From assembly GCF_004331385.1 (NCBI RefSeq), contig NZ_SJON01000007.1, positions 124,001 to 188,000 of the forward strand: a stretch of 64,000 bases of DNA. Reading direction: 5' to 3'. The notes beneath the pieces are model-generated. The model did not search any database. It had not been told where the DNA came from and saw nothing but the letters and a program-made list of their open reading frames with translations. The stretch is from Enterobacter quasihormaechei. GTDB taxonomy: Bacteria; Pseudomonadota; Gammaproteobacteria; Enterobacterales; Enterobacteriaceae. Made by a program: the position numbers and the translations under genes. Shown piece by piece: positions 8,071-17,925 of this stretch; within the stretch, counting starts at the first letter, position 1; every line of letters begins with the position of its first letter.

Positions 8071-10257
8071 ATGAAAAGCATAATAAGATTTGCCCCCGCT
8101 TCACTTACGTTGGCCATCCTTGCGGCACTGGGCCAGGGCGCGCACGCAGCAGAAGAGACTCTCGACGACGGTGAAACCATGGTGGTTCAGGCGACGGCTG
8201 AAGAGGCGCTGAAGCAGCAGCCTGGCGTCTCGGTTATTACGGCGAAGGACATCGAAAAGGATCCGCCGGTAAACGATCTTTCTGAAATCATTCGTAAAAT
8301 GCCCGGGGTAAACCTCACCGGCAACAGCGCGACGGGCAGCCGCGGTAACAACCGCCAGATCGATATTCGCGGTATGGGGCCGGAAAATACCCTGATCCTG
8401 ATTGACGGCGTGCCGGTGACGTCCCGTAACTCGGTGCGCTACAGCTGGCGCGGCGAGCGCGACACCCGCGGGGACACCAACTGGGTTCCGCCAGAAATGG
8501 TCGAGCGCATTGAAGTGCTCCGCGGGCCTGCCGCCGCTCGCTATGGCTCCGGGGCTGCCGGTGGCGTCGTCAACATCATTACCAAACGCCCGACCAACGA
8601 CTGGCACGGCTCGCTCTCGCTCTACACCAACCAGCCTGAAAATGATAAAGAGGGAGCGACAAAACGCGCTAACTTCGATCTGAGCGGTCCTCTCGCAGGC
8701 GATGCGTTAACGATGCGCCTTTACGGGAACATCAACAAAACCGACGCGGACGCCGAGGATATTAACACCGCGCAAAACGGCTCTTACGCCGCCGGACGCG
8801 AAGGCGTACGAAACAAAGACATCAACGCCCTTCTCTCCTGGAAACTCACGCCGCAGCAGATTATCGACTTCGACTACAGCTACAGCCGCCAGGGCAATAT
8901 CTACGCGGGCGATACGCAGTACAGCAACGGCAACGTCAGCCCTGGTGGCCTGGTATCGTCCCTGTACGGTCACGAAACTAACCGTATGTACCGCCAGTCA
9001 TACGGCATCACGCACAACGGCATCTGGGACTGGGGCCAGTCGAAGTTTGGCGTCTATTACGAGAAAACTAACAACACCCGCTTGCAGGAAGGGTCGACGG
9101 GCAGAGTTGAGGGTATGATCAACAGCGACAAGTACGACACCAGCCGGCTTGAGTCGTACCGTTCCACAGGCGAGCTGAACATTCCGCTGTTCTGGCTGGT
9201 GGACCAGACGCTGACCATCGGCGCGGAGTGGAACCGCGATGAGCTCAACGACCCGGCGTCAATGCAGGCGACGGACGTGTCGGGAGAAGTGATTAACGGC
9301 GTTTCCGGCACCGCTTCCGAGCGCAACAGCAAAAACAGCGCCGATCTCACCGGGATCTATCTTGAGGACAATATTGAAGCGCGTCAGGGGACCAACCTGA
9401 TCCCGGGGATCCGCTTCGATTATCACAATAAATTTGGCAGCAACTGGAGCCCAAGCCTTAACGTTTCACAGGATTTAGGCGACATGTTCAAGGTGAAGGC
9501 GGGTATCGCTCGGGTATTTAAAGCGCCGAACCTGTATCAGTCCAGCGAAGGCTATCTGCTTTCCACCCGCGGGAACGGTTGTCCAAACAACATTTCCGAG
9601 GGAAGCTGCTACCTGTTAGGCAACCCGGATCTGGATCCGGAAATCAGCGTGAACAAAGAGATCGGCCTGGCCTTTGCCCTGGAAGGCTACGAGGCTGGAA
9701 TTACCTGGTTCCGCAACGATTACAAAAACAAGATCGTTTCAGGAACGGACGTGCTGGGGCAGACAAGCAACGACGTAAATATCCTGCAATGGGAGAACGG
9801 CGGCAAGGCCGTTGTTGAAGGGCTGGAAGGTAACCTCACCGTGCCGGTTATTCGCGACACGCTGACCTGGCGTACCAATGCGACGTATATGATCCAGTCT
9901 GAAAGTAAAGACACCGGCAACCCGCTGTCTATCATCCCCAAATATACCGTCAACACCATGCTGGACTGGGAGGTTAACAGCAAACTTTCAGCCAACGTAA
10001 GCTGGACGATGTACGGTCGCCAGAAGCCCAGAGAGAACGCTGAAATCCGCAAAGAGGAGAATGCGATGTCCAACAGAGAGATCGGCGCGTATTCCATCGT
10101 GGGTATCGGCAGTAATTATCAGCTGACCAAAAACCTGCGCCTGAATGCTGGCATCAGCAACCTCTTTGACAAGCAGATTTACCGTGAAAATGACGGTGCA
10201 TCGACCTATAACGAACCGGGCCGCGCGTATTACGCCGGCGTAACCATGTCCTTCTGA
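8071..10257 (+). CDS. iroN: TonB-dependent catecholate siderophore receptor, IroN/FepA type
   Basis: Outer-membrane receptor importing ferric catecholate siderophores (enterobactin, possibly glucosylated salmochelin), powered by TonB. The ATG at 8071 gives 728 residues; the extension back to 8014 would run through the Fur box. Signal peptide cut after AHA (about residue 26), then a TonB-box-like ETMVVQAT, a plug domain (NNRQIDIRGMGPENTLILIDG), and a barrel ending AGVTMSF. Remembered alignment favours IroN over FepA (DWHGSLSLYTNQPE, GRQKPRENAE), but no iroBCDE genes are nearby, so substrate is uncertain. It lies between yciB and yciA, 0.5 kb from tonB, and has its own Fur box. Confidence 0.88.
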   Translation: MKSIIRFAPASLTLAILAALGQGAHAAEETLDDGETMVVQATAEEALKQQPGVSVITAKDIEKDPPVNDLSEIIRKMPGVNLTGNSATGSRGNNRQIDIRGMGPENTLILIDGVPVTSRNSVRYSWRGERDTRGDTNWVPPEMVERIEVLRGPAAARYGSGAAGGVVNIITKRPTNDWHGSLSLYTNQPENDKEGATKRANFDLSGPLAGDALTMRLYGNINKTDADAEDINTAQNGSYAAGREGVRNKDINALLSWKLTPQQIIDFDYSYSRQGNIYAGDTQYSNGNVSPGGLVSSLYGHETNRMYRQSYGITHNGIWDWGQSKFGVYYEKTNNTRLQEGSTGRVEGMINSDKYDTSRLESYRSTGELNIPLFWLVDQTLTIGAEWNRDELNDPASMQATDVSGEVINGVSGTASERNSKNSADLTGIYLEDNIEARQGTNLIPGIRFDYHNKFGSNWSPSLNVSQDLGDMFKVKAGIARVFKAPNLYQSSEGYLLSTRGNGCPNNISEGSCYLLGNPDLDPEISVNKEIGLAFALEGYEAGITWFRNDYKNKIVSGTDVLGQTSNDVNILQWENGGKAVVEGLEGNLTVPVIRDTLTWRTNATYMIQSESKDTGNPLSIIPKYTVNTMLDWEVNSKLSANVSWTMYGRQKPRENAEIRKEENAMSNREIGAYSIVGIGSNYQLTKNLRLNAGISNLFDKQIYRENDGASTYNEPGRAYYAGVTMSF

Positions 10258-10264
10258 CCCTCAG

Positions 10265-10283
10265 GCGCCCGCGCTGCGGGCGC
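10265..10283 (+). terminator. GC-rich hairpin after the receptor gene
   Basis: Stem GCGCCCGC / GCGGGCGC with loop GCT, 7 bp after the stop. There is no U tract, so it may protect the 3' end or act with Rho rather than terminate alone. Confidence 0.5.
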
Positions 10284-10355
10284 TCACCCTATTCTCTCCA
10301 GCCAGAAATCATAGTAGCATCCCGCCTGAAGTCTTCAGTTACGAGTTTAAAAACA

Positions 10356-10751
10356 ATGACAACAATTGACGCCCCTCAGGGCGAACTGGTTTTACGCACA
10401 CTGGCAATGCCCGCTGACACCAATGCCAATGGCGATATTTTTGGCGGCTGGCTAATGTCGCAAATGGATATGGGCGGCGCAATTCTGGCTAAAGAGATTG
10501 CCCACGGGCGCGTAGTCACCGTCCGGGTTGATGGCATGACCTTCCTGCGTCCGGTTGCGGTTGGAGATGTGGTTTGCTGTTACGCGCGCTGCGTAAAACG
10601 CGGCAATACCTCTATCTCCATCAACATTGAGGTATGGGTAAAAAAAGTCTCTTCTGAACCGATTGGTCAGCGCTATAAGGCGACGGAGGCATTATTCATC
10701 TATGTGGCGGTGGATAGCGACGGGAAACCGCGCCAGCTTCCCCGGAGTTAG
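10356..10751 (+). CDS. yciA: YciA acyl-CoA thioester hydrolase
   Basis: Cytoplasmic hot-dog-fold thioesterase that hydrolyses a broad range of acyl-CoAs. It has 131 residues; the E. coli protein has 132. The active-site region NANGDIFGGWLMSQMD (about residues 22-37), with its catalytic aspartate, and the strand VTVRVDGMTFLRPV are clear. In E. coli it sits between yciB and tonB; here a receptor gene separates it from yciB. It shares a bidirectional terminator with convergent tonB. Confidence 0.96.
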   Translation: MTTIDAPQGELVLRTLAMPADTNANGDIFGGWLMSQMDMGGAILAKEIAHGRVVTVRVDGMTFLRPVAVGDVVCCYARCVKRGNTSISINIEVWVKKVSSEPIGQRYKATEALFIYVAVDSDGKPRQLPRS

Positions 10752-10761
10752 CTTCAGGTAT

Positions 10762-10792
10762 AAAAAAAGCCTCCTTGCGGAGGCTTCTTTTT
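10762..10792. terminator. Bidirectional terminator between yciA and tonB
   Basis: Stem AAGCCTCC / GGAGGCTT with loop TTGC. Seven A residues lie on the left and TTCTTTTT on the right, so it has a U tract in both directions and serves both convergent genes. Confidence 0.9.
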
Positions 10793-10797
10793 GGCCG

Positions 10798-11526
10798 TTA
10801 TTCCATCTGCGCCCCGCCGTTCAGGCGGAAGACAATGTTCACAACCAGCCCGCTGCCGGGTTTACCGGCCTCGTAGCGCCACCTGCGCATGGCCGATTTC
10901 ACTTCACGTTCAAACATATTCGCCGGCTGGGCGGAGAGGATTTGCACGTTATCAACGCGACCGTCGGCGGTGACGTCAAATTTCACCCTTACGCGCCCCT
11001 CAATGCGTAACGCCTGCGCGCGCGCCGGGTACTGCGGCTGATTACGGCTCAGCGCGCGCGGGCCCGCTGGCGCGGTTACCGTCGGTTTCGTCGCGGTCGC
11101 GGTGTTATTCATCAGCGGACGCGACGGCGCGGCATTTTCAACCGGTTGCGTGGCGCGTGGCTCTACCGGACGCACTTCACGTTTAGGACGCTCTTCCACC
11201 TTTTTAACCGGCTTGGGTTTTGGCTTCGGTTTAGGTTTAGGTTTTGGCTCTGGCTTATGGATCACCACCGGCGCTTCTTTCGGCGGCTCAGGAACTGGCT
11301 CGGGTTCGGGCTCCGGTTCAACAACGGGCTGTGGCGGCGGCGGCGCAACCTGCGGCGGCTCAAGATCCGCAGGCGATACCATGGTCACAGAAATTGGCTG
11401 CGCTGGCGCCGGCATTTCAATAACCTGATGAACCGAGGTATAGAGCAGACCCGCCACGACAGCACCGTGAATAACGACGGAAAGCAGCGTCGGCCATGGA
11501 AAGCGGCGAGGTAAATCAAGGGTCAT
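10798..11526 (-). CDS. tonB: TonB energy-transducing protein
   Basis: Inner-membrane-anchored periplasmic protein that carries proton-motive-force energy from ExbBD to outer-membrane receptors. The 242 residues start at [12 protein letters not shown]; a start three codons upstream (MTSMTLDL) is possible. The single membrane segment includes Ser16 and His20 ([16 protein letters not shown]), the residues known to couple to ExbB. Then come EP repeats, KP repeats, and the globular C-terminal domain starting near [13 protein letters not shown] with [15 protein letters not shown]. It presumably serves the receptor at 8071. Its upstream region has a promoter and an AT-rich Fur-like stretch. Confidence 0.97.
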   Translation of the reverse strand: MTLDLPRRFPWPTLLSVVIHGAVVAGLLYTSVHQVIEMPAPAQPISVTMVSPADLEPPQVAPPPPQPVVEPEPEPEPVPEPPKEAPVVIHKPEPKPKPKPKPKPKPVKKVEERPKREVRPVEPRATQPVENAAPSRPLMNNTATATKPTVTAPAGPRALSRNQPQYPARAQALRIEGRVRVKFDVTADGRVDNVQILSAQPANMFEREVKSAMRRWRYEAGKPGSGLVVNIVFRLNGGAQME

Positions 11527-11565
11527 CGAAGTCATAATCATCAACGTTAAAAAACCGAACTTCGA

Positions 11566-11597
11566 TTTTAAATGCAAATAGCAATCATATTCAATAA
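11566..11597 (-). promoter_or_regulatory. tonB promoter with probable overlapping Fur site
   Basis: On the minus strand TTGAAT (11594-11589), a 17-bp spacer and TTAAAA (11571-11566) form a plausible -35/-10 pair ending 40 bp upstream of the ATG. The spacer (ATGATTGCTATTTGCAT) resembles the E. coli tonB operator region. The Fur assignment rests mainly on that known example; the match to the consensus is modest. Confidence 0.55.
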
Positions 11598-11747
11598 GAC
11601 ACTTTGTCCTGGCGCAATTTAAGCGCGTAAGCGGGCAAAAAAGGGGCATCCAGATCAGGGTTTTAACAATGTGATTATCTTTACATTGCAGTCATTTGTG
11701 CTTTCACATAACGTAATTGTCACTTTCACCGGTTAAGGAGCTTTGCC

Positions 11748-12044
11748 GTGCTTTACGTGATTTACGCTGAAGATGTACATGATTCTCTGGAAAAACGTCT
11801 TTCCGTTCGCCCTGCCCATCTGGCGCGCTTACAATTGCTACAGGATGAAGGCCGTTTGCTGACCGCGGGCCCGATGCCTGCCGTTGACAGCAACGATCCG
11901 GGAGCGGCAGGTTTTACCGGCTCCACGGTGATTGCCGAATTTGAATCTCTGGAAGCCGCGCAGGCGTGGGCAGAAGCAGACCCGTACGTCGCAGCCGGCG
12001 TGTACGAGAAAGTCACGGTTCGTCCGTATAAAAAAGTGTTCTAA
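11748..12044 (+). CDS. yciI: YciI family protein
   Basis: Small cytoplasmic protein of the ferredoxin-like-fold YciI family, 98 residues as in E. coli. The family's conserved His and Asp positions are present (RPAHLARL near residue 23 and [15 protein letters not shown] near 45). Its biochemical function is unknown. The start is GTG at 11748, preceded by TTAAGGAGCTTTGCC, a good ribosome binding site. It is divergent from tonB and ends in a clear terminator. Confidence 0.95.
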   Translation: MLYVIYAEDVHDSLEKRLSVRPAHLARLQLLQDEGRLLTAGPMPAVDSNDPGAAGFTGSTVIAEFESLEAAQAWAEADPYVAAGVYEKVTVRPYKKVF

Positions 12045-12047
12045 AAG

Positions 12048-12073
12048 AAAGGCTCCCTCAGGAGCCTTTTCTT
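12048..12073 (+). terminator. Intrinsic terminator after yciI
   Basis: Stem AAAGGCTCC / GGAGCCTTT with loop CTCA, followed by TCTTC. It lies between convergent yciI and leuE. Confidence 0.8.
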
Positions 12074-12076
12074 CAT

Positions 12077-12712
12077 TCAGTGCAGCGACGCCAGCCTCGC
12101 CGCAAAGCCGACAAACAGCAGACCGATCAGCCCATTCCCCAGCTTCGCCAGTTTCTTTTTGGTTTTCAGGTAACGCGTCACAAACGCGCCTGAGAAAATC
12201 AGGAAGCTCATGTACATGAAGCTAATCAGCTCAAGCGTTGTGGCGAGGATCAGGAACGACGTGCCGGTATTCTTCGCGTTTACATCGATGAACTGGACGA
12301 AGAACGACACGTAAAAGAGAATCGCTTTCGGGTTCGTCAGGCTCAATACCAGCGAACGCTTGAGGATCGCGCTTGCCGGTTCGGCGCTGTTATCATGTGT
12401 ATTATTCTGACGGTTAATAACGGACCAGAGCATTTTCCCACCCAGCCACAGCAGGTAAAACGCCCCGAGGTAGCGGACGATATTGAATAACACCGGCGTG
12501 GTCTGGATTAGCGCGGCGACGCCCGCCCAGGCCAGAAACATCAGCACCGCGTCACCAATAAATACACCGGTGGCGGCCAGATACCCTTTTTTCACGCCGT
12601 GGCCAATCCCTGTTTTTAGCACAAACAAGGTGTTCGGTCCTGGAACCAGCACGATAAAAAACGCGCCGACAACATAGGTCCAGAAATTCAGTACACCAAA
12701 CTCCGCAAACAC
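12077..12712 (-). CDS. leuE: Leucine efflux protein, LysE/RhtB family
   Basis: Inner-membrane exporter of leucine and related amino acids. It has 211 residues and strong similarity to E. coli LeuE, with the family motif [13 protein letters not shown] near residue 23 and about six membrane segments. The start is GTG at 12712, preceded at 6 bp by AAGGAG. In E. coli K-12 leuE is elsewhere on the chromosome, whereas here it occupies the yciI-yciY interval where kch lies in E. coli. A perfect 10-bp inverted repeat sits 26 bp upstream of the start. Confidence 0.9.
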   Translation of the reverse strand: MFAEFGVLNFWTYVVGAFFIVLVPGPNTLFVLKTGIGHGVKKGYLAATGVFIGDAVLMFLAWAGVAALIQTTPVLFNIVRYLGAFYLLWLGGKMLWSVINRQNNTHDNSAEPASAILKRSLVLSLTNPKAILFYVSFFVQFIDVNAKNTGTSFLILATTLELISFMYMSFLIFSGAFVTRYLKTKKKLAKLGNGLIGLLFVGFAARLASLH

Positions 12713-12738
12713 GTCTCACTCCTTTTGCTCAAAACAAA

Positions 12739-12767
12739 GGGAATATCGCCGCAACGTCGATATTCCC
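12739..12767 (-). promoter_or_regulatory. Perfect 10-bp inverted repeat upstream of leuE
   Basis: GGGAATATCG / CGATATTCCC with a 9-base spacer, ending 26 bp before the leuE GTG. It could be an RNA hairpin in the leuE leader, an operator, or the terminator of an upstream minus-strand transcript from yciY; no U tract follows. The cognate factor is unknown. Confidence 0.4.
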
Positions 12768-12819
12768 GAAATCTGAAACTGTATACCGTTAAAGCCGCAA
12801 ACCGCGTCAGTTAAACAAC

Positions 12820-12837
12820 GGGCACCTTTCGGTGCCC
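12820..12837 (-). terminator. Hairpin after yciY
   Basis: GGGCACC / GGTGCCC with a 4-base loop, about 10 bp downstream of the yciY stop on the minus strand; GTTGTTT follows as a weak U-rich tail. Confidence 0.55.
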
Positions 12838-12846
12838 TCAGGGTTA

Positions 12847-13020
12847 TCAGATGTCCTGGACCGCGAACAACAGCGCATTACGGTGTCTGTTCAGCCCACA
12901 TTTTCTGATGGCGTGGATACGCATATTGCGGCGGGATTGTGCTTCCAGCCAACGAGCCTTACGACGACTCACCTGTCGCAACATGCGCCAGCGCCCGACT
13001 TCAGTTCTACTGCGCTTCAT
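12847..13020 (-). CDS. yciY: YciY family small basic protein
   Basis: Short gene of 57 residues that reads MKRSRTEVGRWRM..., very similar to E. coli YciY and equal in length. It is rich in Arg and Lys (clusters such as RQVSRRKARW and QSRRNMRIH), so it may bind nucleic acid or acidic lipid; its function is not known. The ATG is at 13020 and the TGA at 12847. It is divergent from clsA, as in E. coli. Confidence 0.82.
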   Translation of the reverse strand: MKRSRTEVGRWRMLRQVSRRKARWLEAQSRRNMRIHAIRKCGLNRHRNALLFAVQDI

Positions 13021-13163
13021 GTCTACAACTCTTTCTCTAACAGAGATGCCATTATAAGCCTAAGCGGGCGGCAAACCAGCGCTTTTATCTGCCGTTTTTA
13101 TTTGCCAGATGAATCCTGATGCGTAAACTCATAACAATACGCTTTCAAAAGGATTTTTTATTT

Positions 13164-14624
13164 ATGACAACCTTCTACACCGTGGTGAGTTGGCTGGTCA
13201 TTTTAGGATACTGGCTGTTAATTGCCGGGGTGACGTTGCGCATTCTGATGAAGCGCAGAGCGGTCCCTTCCGCCATGGCCTGGCTTCTGATTATCTACAT
13301 TCTCCCGCTGGTGGGCATAATCGCCTATCTCTCTTTTGGTGAACTTCATCTGGGTAAACGCCGGGCCGAACGCGCCCGCGCCATGTGGCCCTCCACGGCG
13401 AAATGGCTTGCCGATCTCAAAGCCTGCAAGCATATCTTTGCCGAAGAGAACAGCAGCGTGGCGTCGTCCCTGTTCAAGCTGTGCGAACGCCGCCAGGGGA
13501 TCGCCGGTGTAAAAGGCAACCAGCTCCAGTTGATGACCTCTTCCGATGATGTGATGCAGGCGCTGATCAGGGACATTCAACTTGCCCGACATAATATCGA
13601 GATTGTGTTTTACATCTGGCAGCCGGGCGGCATGGCGGACCAGGTAGCCGAATCGCTGATGGCGGCTGCACGTCGCGGTATCCACTGCCGCCTGATGCTG
13701 GACTCCGCCGGCAGCGTGGCCTTTTTCCGCAGTCCGTGGGCCGGCATGATGCGCAATGCCGGTATCGAGGTGGTCGAGGCGCTGAAGGTGAATCTTTTCC
13801 GCGTATTTCTGCGGCGCATGGATCTCCGCCAGCACCGAAAAATGGTTCTGATCGATAACTATATCGCCTACACTGGCAGCATGAATATGGTTGACCCCCG
13901 CTTCTTCAAACAGGATTCCGGCGTGGGGCAATGGATTGATTTGATGGCTCGCATGGAAGGCCCGGTGGCAACGTCTATGGGCATCGTCTACTCCTGCGAC
14001 TGGGAAATCGAAACCGGCAAACGCATTCTTCCCCCGCCGCCGGACGGCAATATCATGCCGTTTGAGGAAGCCAGCGGGCACACTATTCATACCATTGCCT
14101 CCGGTCCTGGCTTCCCGGAAGATCTGATCCATCAGGCACTGCTTACCGCCGCGTACTCAGCGCGTGAATATCTGATCATGACCACGCCCTATTTCGTTCC
14201 CAGCGACGACCTTCTGCATGCCATCTGTACGGCGGCGCAGCGCGGAGTGGATGTGAGCATTATTATGCCGCGCAAGAACGATTCGCTGCTGGTCGGGTGG
14301 GCAAGCCGTGCGTTTTTCAGCGAGCTGCTGGCCGCGGGCGTGAAAATCTATCAGTTTGAAGGTGGGCTGCTGCACACCAAGAGCGTGCTGGTGGACGGAG
14401 AGCTCAGCCTGGTGGGCACCGTCAACCTCGATATGCGGAGCCTGTGGCTGAATTTTGAAATTACGCTGGTCATTGATGACGCCGGGTTTGGCGGCGATCT
14501 GGCGGCGGTTCAGGACGATTATATTTCCCGTTCACGCCTGCTGGACGCCAGGCTGTGGGCGAAACGTCCGCTGTGGCAGCGAATTGCCGAACGACTGTTT
14601 TACTTCTTTAGTCCGTTGCTGTAA
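13164..14624 (+). CDS. clsA: Cardiolipin synthase A
   Basis: Inner-membrane phospholipase-D-superfamily enzyme that condenses two phosphatidylglycerols to cardiolipin and glycerol. The 486 residues equal E. coli ClsA. Two N-terminal membrane segments are followed by two HKD motifs: [18 protein letters not shown] near residue 224 and [18 protein letters not shown] near 404. The ATG at 13164 (MTTFYTVVS) matches E. coli; the in-frame extension to 13119 is not supported. A possible ribosome binding site AAAAGGA is just upstream. yciU follows after 33 bp, as in E. coli. Confidence 0.97.
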   Translation: MTTFYTVVSWLVILGYWLLIAGVTLRILMKRRAVPSAMAWLLIIYILPLVGIIAYLSFGELHLGKRRAERARAMWPSTAKWLADLKACKHIFAEENSSVASSLFKLCERRQGIAGVKGNQLQLMTSSDDVMQALIRDIQLARHNIEIVFYIWQPGGMADQVAESLMAAARRGIHCRLMLDSAGSVAFFRSPWAGMMRNAGIEVVEALKVNLFRVFLRRMDLRQHRKMVLIDNYIAYTGSMNMVDPRFFKQDSGVGQWIDLMARMEGPVATSMGIVYSCDWEIETGKRILPPPPDGNIMPFEEASGHTIHTIASGPGFPEDLIHQALLTAAYSAREYLIMTTPYFVPSDDLLHAICTAAQRGVDVSIIMPRKNDSLLVGWASRAFFSELLAAGVKIYQFEGGLLHTKSVLVDGELSLVGTVNLDMRSLWLNFEITLVIDDAGFGGDLAAVQDDYISRSRLLDARLWAKRPLWQRIAERLFYFFSPLL

Positions 14625-14645
14625 AACGTGCCCAACGATGTTTAA

Positions 14646-14986
<341 letters not shown>

Positions 14987-14987
<1 letters not shown>

Positions 14988-15016
14988 TAAAAAAGGCTGC
15001 CATCGCAGCCTTTTTT
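14987..15016. terminator. Bidirectional terminator between yciU and the ion-channel gene
   Basis: Stem AAAAGGCTGC / GCAGCCTTTT with loop CATC. It is flanked by A residues on the left and T residues on the right, so it can end transcripts of both convergent genes. Confidence 0.9.
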
Positions 15017-15018
15017 AA

Positions 15019-15855
15019 TTAATCCGGTAAGGCATTTCCACAGCGGTGACAAAACCGCGCGCCGGGTTCATGATTCCCCTGCTGACACCGCGTGCATTTA
15101 CGCTGCCGTTTGCTGCCCTGAAACGCGCTGCTCATGTGGGTGGTAATTAGCCCCGTCGGGATCGCTATAACCGAATAGCCGATCAGGATCAGAACGGATG
15201 CCACGATTCTTCCGAGCGGCGTATGCGGCGTAATATCCCCGTAGCCCACGGTCGTCACCGTGACGATGGCCCAGTAAACGGAAGCATTAAGCGTGGTAAA
15301 CCCGTACTTCGGCCCTTCAATTAAATACATCAGAGAGCCAAACACGATCATCACGATGGCAATAAACGAATAGAAGAGAATAAGCTGGTGGCGGGCGCTA
15401 ACAATCGCGACACAAAACACCCGCAGCGACGGCATAAAGCGCAGCAGCTTCAGAATGCGCAACACGCGAATCGCCCGCATTGCGCGCCAGGCAAACACAT
15501 AGTTCAGGCTTATTTCCGGCCACAGCCACATAACGTACAGCGGCAGAATGGTGGCTAAATCAATAAAACCCCAAAAGCTAAAAACATATTTTGCCGGATT
15601 TGGCCAGCTAATGACCCTGAGCACATATTCTGCGGTAAACACCAGCGTGACGATTAATTCCAGCCAGACAAATACGTGCCACTCCTCATACGTCATGTGG
15701 TACTGCGTGCCGGCGCCGGATTCGATAAAGATAATAATGACGCTAATCAGCGCAAATAAACCGCACAGTCCTTCGAAGCGGCGACCGGAAACCGTTTGAG
15801 GATCAAATAAGAAATGATACAGCCGCTGACGGGCCGACGTGAGTAATCGCGACAC
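15019..15855 (-). CDS. Voltage-gated-type potassium channel with C-terminal zinc ribbon
   Basis: Inner-membrane ion channel subunit, probably tetrameric. From the GTG at 15855 (GAGG 5 bp upstream) it has 278 residues; longer frames would start inside the opp terminator. Six membrane segments are visible. S4 carries regularly spaced arginines (RAMRAIRVLRILKLLRF, about residues 120-136), so voltage sensing is likely. The pore has the K+ filter TVTTVGYGDI. The tail is a CxxC...CxxC ribbon (CTRCQQG...CHRCGN) instead of the RCK domain of E. coli Kch. It sits 16 bp past the opp terminator hairpin. This differs from Kch in both architecture and position. Confidence 0.85.
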   Translation of the reverse strand: MSRLLTSARQRLYHFLFDPQTVSGRRFEGLCGLFALISVIIIFIESGAGTQYHMTYEEWHVFVWLELIVTLVFTAEYVLRVISWPNPAKYVFSFWGFIDLATILPLYVMWLWPEISLNYVFAWRAMRAIRVLRILKLLRFMPSLRVFCVAIVSARHQLILFYSFIAIVMIVFGSLMYLIEGPKYGFTTLNASVYWAIVTVTTVGYGDITPHTPLGRIVASVLILIGYSVIAIPTGLITTHMSSAFQGSKRQRKCTRCQQGNHEPGARFCHRCGNALPD

Positions 15856-15864
15856 ATTAACCTC

Positions 15865-15895
15865 GAAAATAAGGGCTGACATCATGTCAGCCCTT
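15865..15895 (-). terminator. opp operon terminator
   Basis: Perfect 10-bp stem AAGGGCTGAC / GTCAGCCCTT with a 5-base loop, starting 5 bp after the oppF stop and followed on the minus strand by ATTTTCG. The channel gene begins just beyond it, so some readthrough could express that gene. Confidence 0.8.
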
Positions 15896-15899
15896 GCGA

Positions 15900-16904
15900 T
15901 TATAACGGGTCTACTTTCAGGCAGGAAACCGCATGTCGGAAACTGCCTTCCAGAACCGGACGCGTTTTTGCACATTCCGGCCCGGCGATGGGGCACCGCG
16001 TACGGAATACGCAGCCTGAAGGCGGATTGATTGGCGAAGGCAGTTCACCTTCCAGAAGCTGGATGGTTTTATTCTTTTCCAGATCGGGATCCGGAACGGG
16101 AACCGCAGACATCAGCGCTTTGGTGTAAGGGTGCAGCGGATTGTGGTACACCTCATCATAGGTGCCCAGCTCCACGGCGTGCCCCAGATACATTACCAGC
16201 ACACGGTCTGAAATATGTTTTACCACCGCCAGATCGTGGGCGATGAAGATCAGCGATAGCCCCATTTCCCGTTGCAGTTTCTGGAGCAGATTAACAACCT
16301 GAGCCTGAATGGAAACGTCCAGCGCCGAAACCGGCTCATCACAGATAATCAGTTTCGGCTCAAGGATCAACGCACGTGCGATGCCGATACGCTGACACTG
16401 ACCGCCGGAAAACTCGTGTGGATAGCGGTTGATGAGGTTAGGCAACAGACCCACCTTGAGCATCATCGCTTTCACGCGGTCGCGCACTTCCTGACGCGGC
16501 ATCTTAGGATGATAGGTACGCAGCGGCTCGGCAATGATTTCACCGATGGTCATACGCGGGTTCAGGGACGCCAGAGGATCCTGGAAAATCATCTGGATAT
16601 CGCTGCGCACGTCGCGCCACTCATCCGGCTTCATCCCCAGCAGATCTTTGCCCAGCCAGGCCACTTTGCCGTCGGTGGCTTTCACCAGGCCGATGATCGC
16701 ACGTGCAAACGTCGATTTGCCGCAGCCGGATTCGCCCACCACGCCCAGAGTTTCCCCTTCGTACAGGCGCAGCGTAACGCCATCCACTGCCTTCAGGGTT
16801 TTGGCAGGCTGCCAGAACCACTGTTTGCCGTCTTTGATATCGAAATGGACCTTCAGGTCAGCGATTTCGAGCAGCACATTTCTTTTTTCGTCGATTGCGT
16901 TCAT
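15900..16904 (-). CDS. oppF: Oligopeptide ABC transporter ATP-binding protein OppF
   Basis: One of two ATPases that power the OppABCDF peptide importer at the inner face of the membrane. The 334 residues equal E. coli OppF. Walker A is GESGCGKST (about residue 57), the ABC signature [14 protein letters not shown], and Walker B LIICDEP. A C-terminal cysteine-containing segment ([19 protein letters not shown]) is the oligopeptide-transporter extension that in relatives holds an iron-sulfur cluster. It overlaps oppD by 4 bp, so translation is coupled. It is the last opp gene. Confidence 0.98.
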   Translation of the reverse strand: MNAIDEKRNVLLEIADLKVHFDIKDGKQWFWQPAKTLKAVDGVTLRLYEGETLGVVGESGCGKSTFARAIIGLVKATDGKVAWLGKDLLGMKPDEWRDVRSDIQMIFQDPLASLNPRMTIGEIIAEPLRTYHPKMPRQEVRDRVKAMMLKVGLLPNLINRYPHEFSGGQCQRIGIARALILEPKLIICDEPVSALDVSIQAQVVNLLQKLQREMGLSLIFIAHDLAVVKHISDRVLVMYLGHAVELGTYDEVYHNPLHPYTKALMSAVPVPDPDLEKNKTIQLLEGELPSPINPPSGCVFRTRCPIAGPECAKTRPVLEGSFRHAVSCLKVDPL

Positions 16905-17914
16905 ACCAGCTCCTCCTGCGGCTTAAAGCAGGCGCGCAGACGGCCTGGGGCAAACGCTTCCAGCGGCGGTGCGCTGTTACAAATTTCCATCGCGTGCGGA
17001 CAACGCGGCTGGAACGGACAACCTTTCGGTAGACGCAGCAGGTTTGGCGGGTTGCCCGGGATGGTCAGCAGGGACTCCCCTTCCGCATCAAGGCGCGGTA
17101 CGGCATTCAGCAGGCCAATAGAGTACGGATGAGCGGGCTGGTAGAAGACATCGCGTGCATTACCGTATTCCATCGTGCGGCCTGCATACATGACTAATAC
17201 TTTGTCGCAGATCCCGGCAACAACGCCCAAATCGTGGGTGATCATGATTATCGCGGTGTTGAACTCACGCTTAAGCTCGTTCAGCAGCGTCATGATCTGC
17301 GCCTGAACGGTCACGTCCAGGGCGGTGGTCGGTTCATCCGCGATCAGCAGTTTTGGCCGACAAAGCAACGCCATCGCGATCATGACGCGCTGACGCATGC
17401 CGCCGGAGAATTCGTGCGGGTACATGTGCATGCGCTTGCGTGCTTCAGGCATCTTCACCGCATCCAGCATTTTGACAGACTCTTCAAACGCTTCGGCTTT
17501 GCCCAGGCCCTTGTGGAGCATCAGCACTTCCATCAGCTGCTCGCCCACACGCATATAGGGGTTCAGGGAGGTCATCGGATCCTGGAAAATCATTGAAATT
17601 TGCTCGGCGCGCAGCTTGTTCAGCTCATGCTCCGGCAAATTCAGGATCTCTTTCCCGTTGAATTTCGCCGAACCGCCGATCGCACCGTTTGACGCCAGCA
17701 GGCCCATCAGCGCAAATGCGGTCTGGGATTTACCGGACCCGGATTCGCCCACAATGCCCAGCGTTTCACCGGCACGCAGGTCGAAGTTGAGATCGTTAAC
17801 GGCAGTCACATCACCGTCGGGGGTTTTAAACGTTACACGGAGGTCTTTTACGTCCAGCAGTGCGCTGGACCGCTGTTGCGCCTGTGGCGCGGTTGCCGTT
17901 TCAATAATGGTCAT
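16901..17914 (-). CDS. oppD: Oligopeptide ABC transporter ATP-binding protein OppD
   Basis: Second ATPase of the oligopeptide importer, working as a heterodimer with OppF. It has 337 residues, the E. coli length. Walker A GESGSGKS, signature [14 protein letters not shown] and Walker B LLIADEP are all intact, and the C-terminal extension contains [16 protein letters not shown]. The ATG at 17914 is preceded by AAGGAGCGCCGTC. It lies 11 bp after oppC and overlaps oppF. Confidence 0.98.
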   Translation of the reverse strand: MTIIETATAPQAQQRSSALLDVKDLRVTFKTPDGDVTAVNDLNFDLRAGETLGIVGESGSGKSQTAFALMGLLASNGAIGGSAKFNGKEILNLPEHELNKLRAEQISMIFQDPMTSLNPYMRVGEQLMEVLMLHKGLGKAEAFEESVKMLDAVKMPEARKRMHMYPHEFSGGMRQRVMIAMALLCRPKLLIADEPTTALDVTVQAQIMTLLNELKREFNTAIIMITHDLGVVAGICDKVLVMYAGRTMEYGNARDVFYQPAHPYSIGLLNAVPRLDAEGESLLTIPGNPPNLLRLPKGCPFQPRCPHAMEICNSAPPLEAFAPGRLRACFKPQEELV

Positions 17915-17925
17915 GACGGCGCTCC

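Noticed and set aside
12832..13119. 95-codon plus-strand ORF over yciY
   Set aside because: The minus-strand yciY reading matches a known protein over its full length; the plus frame is its shadow.
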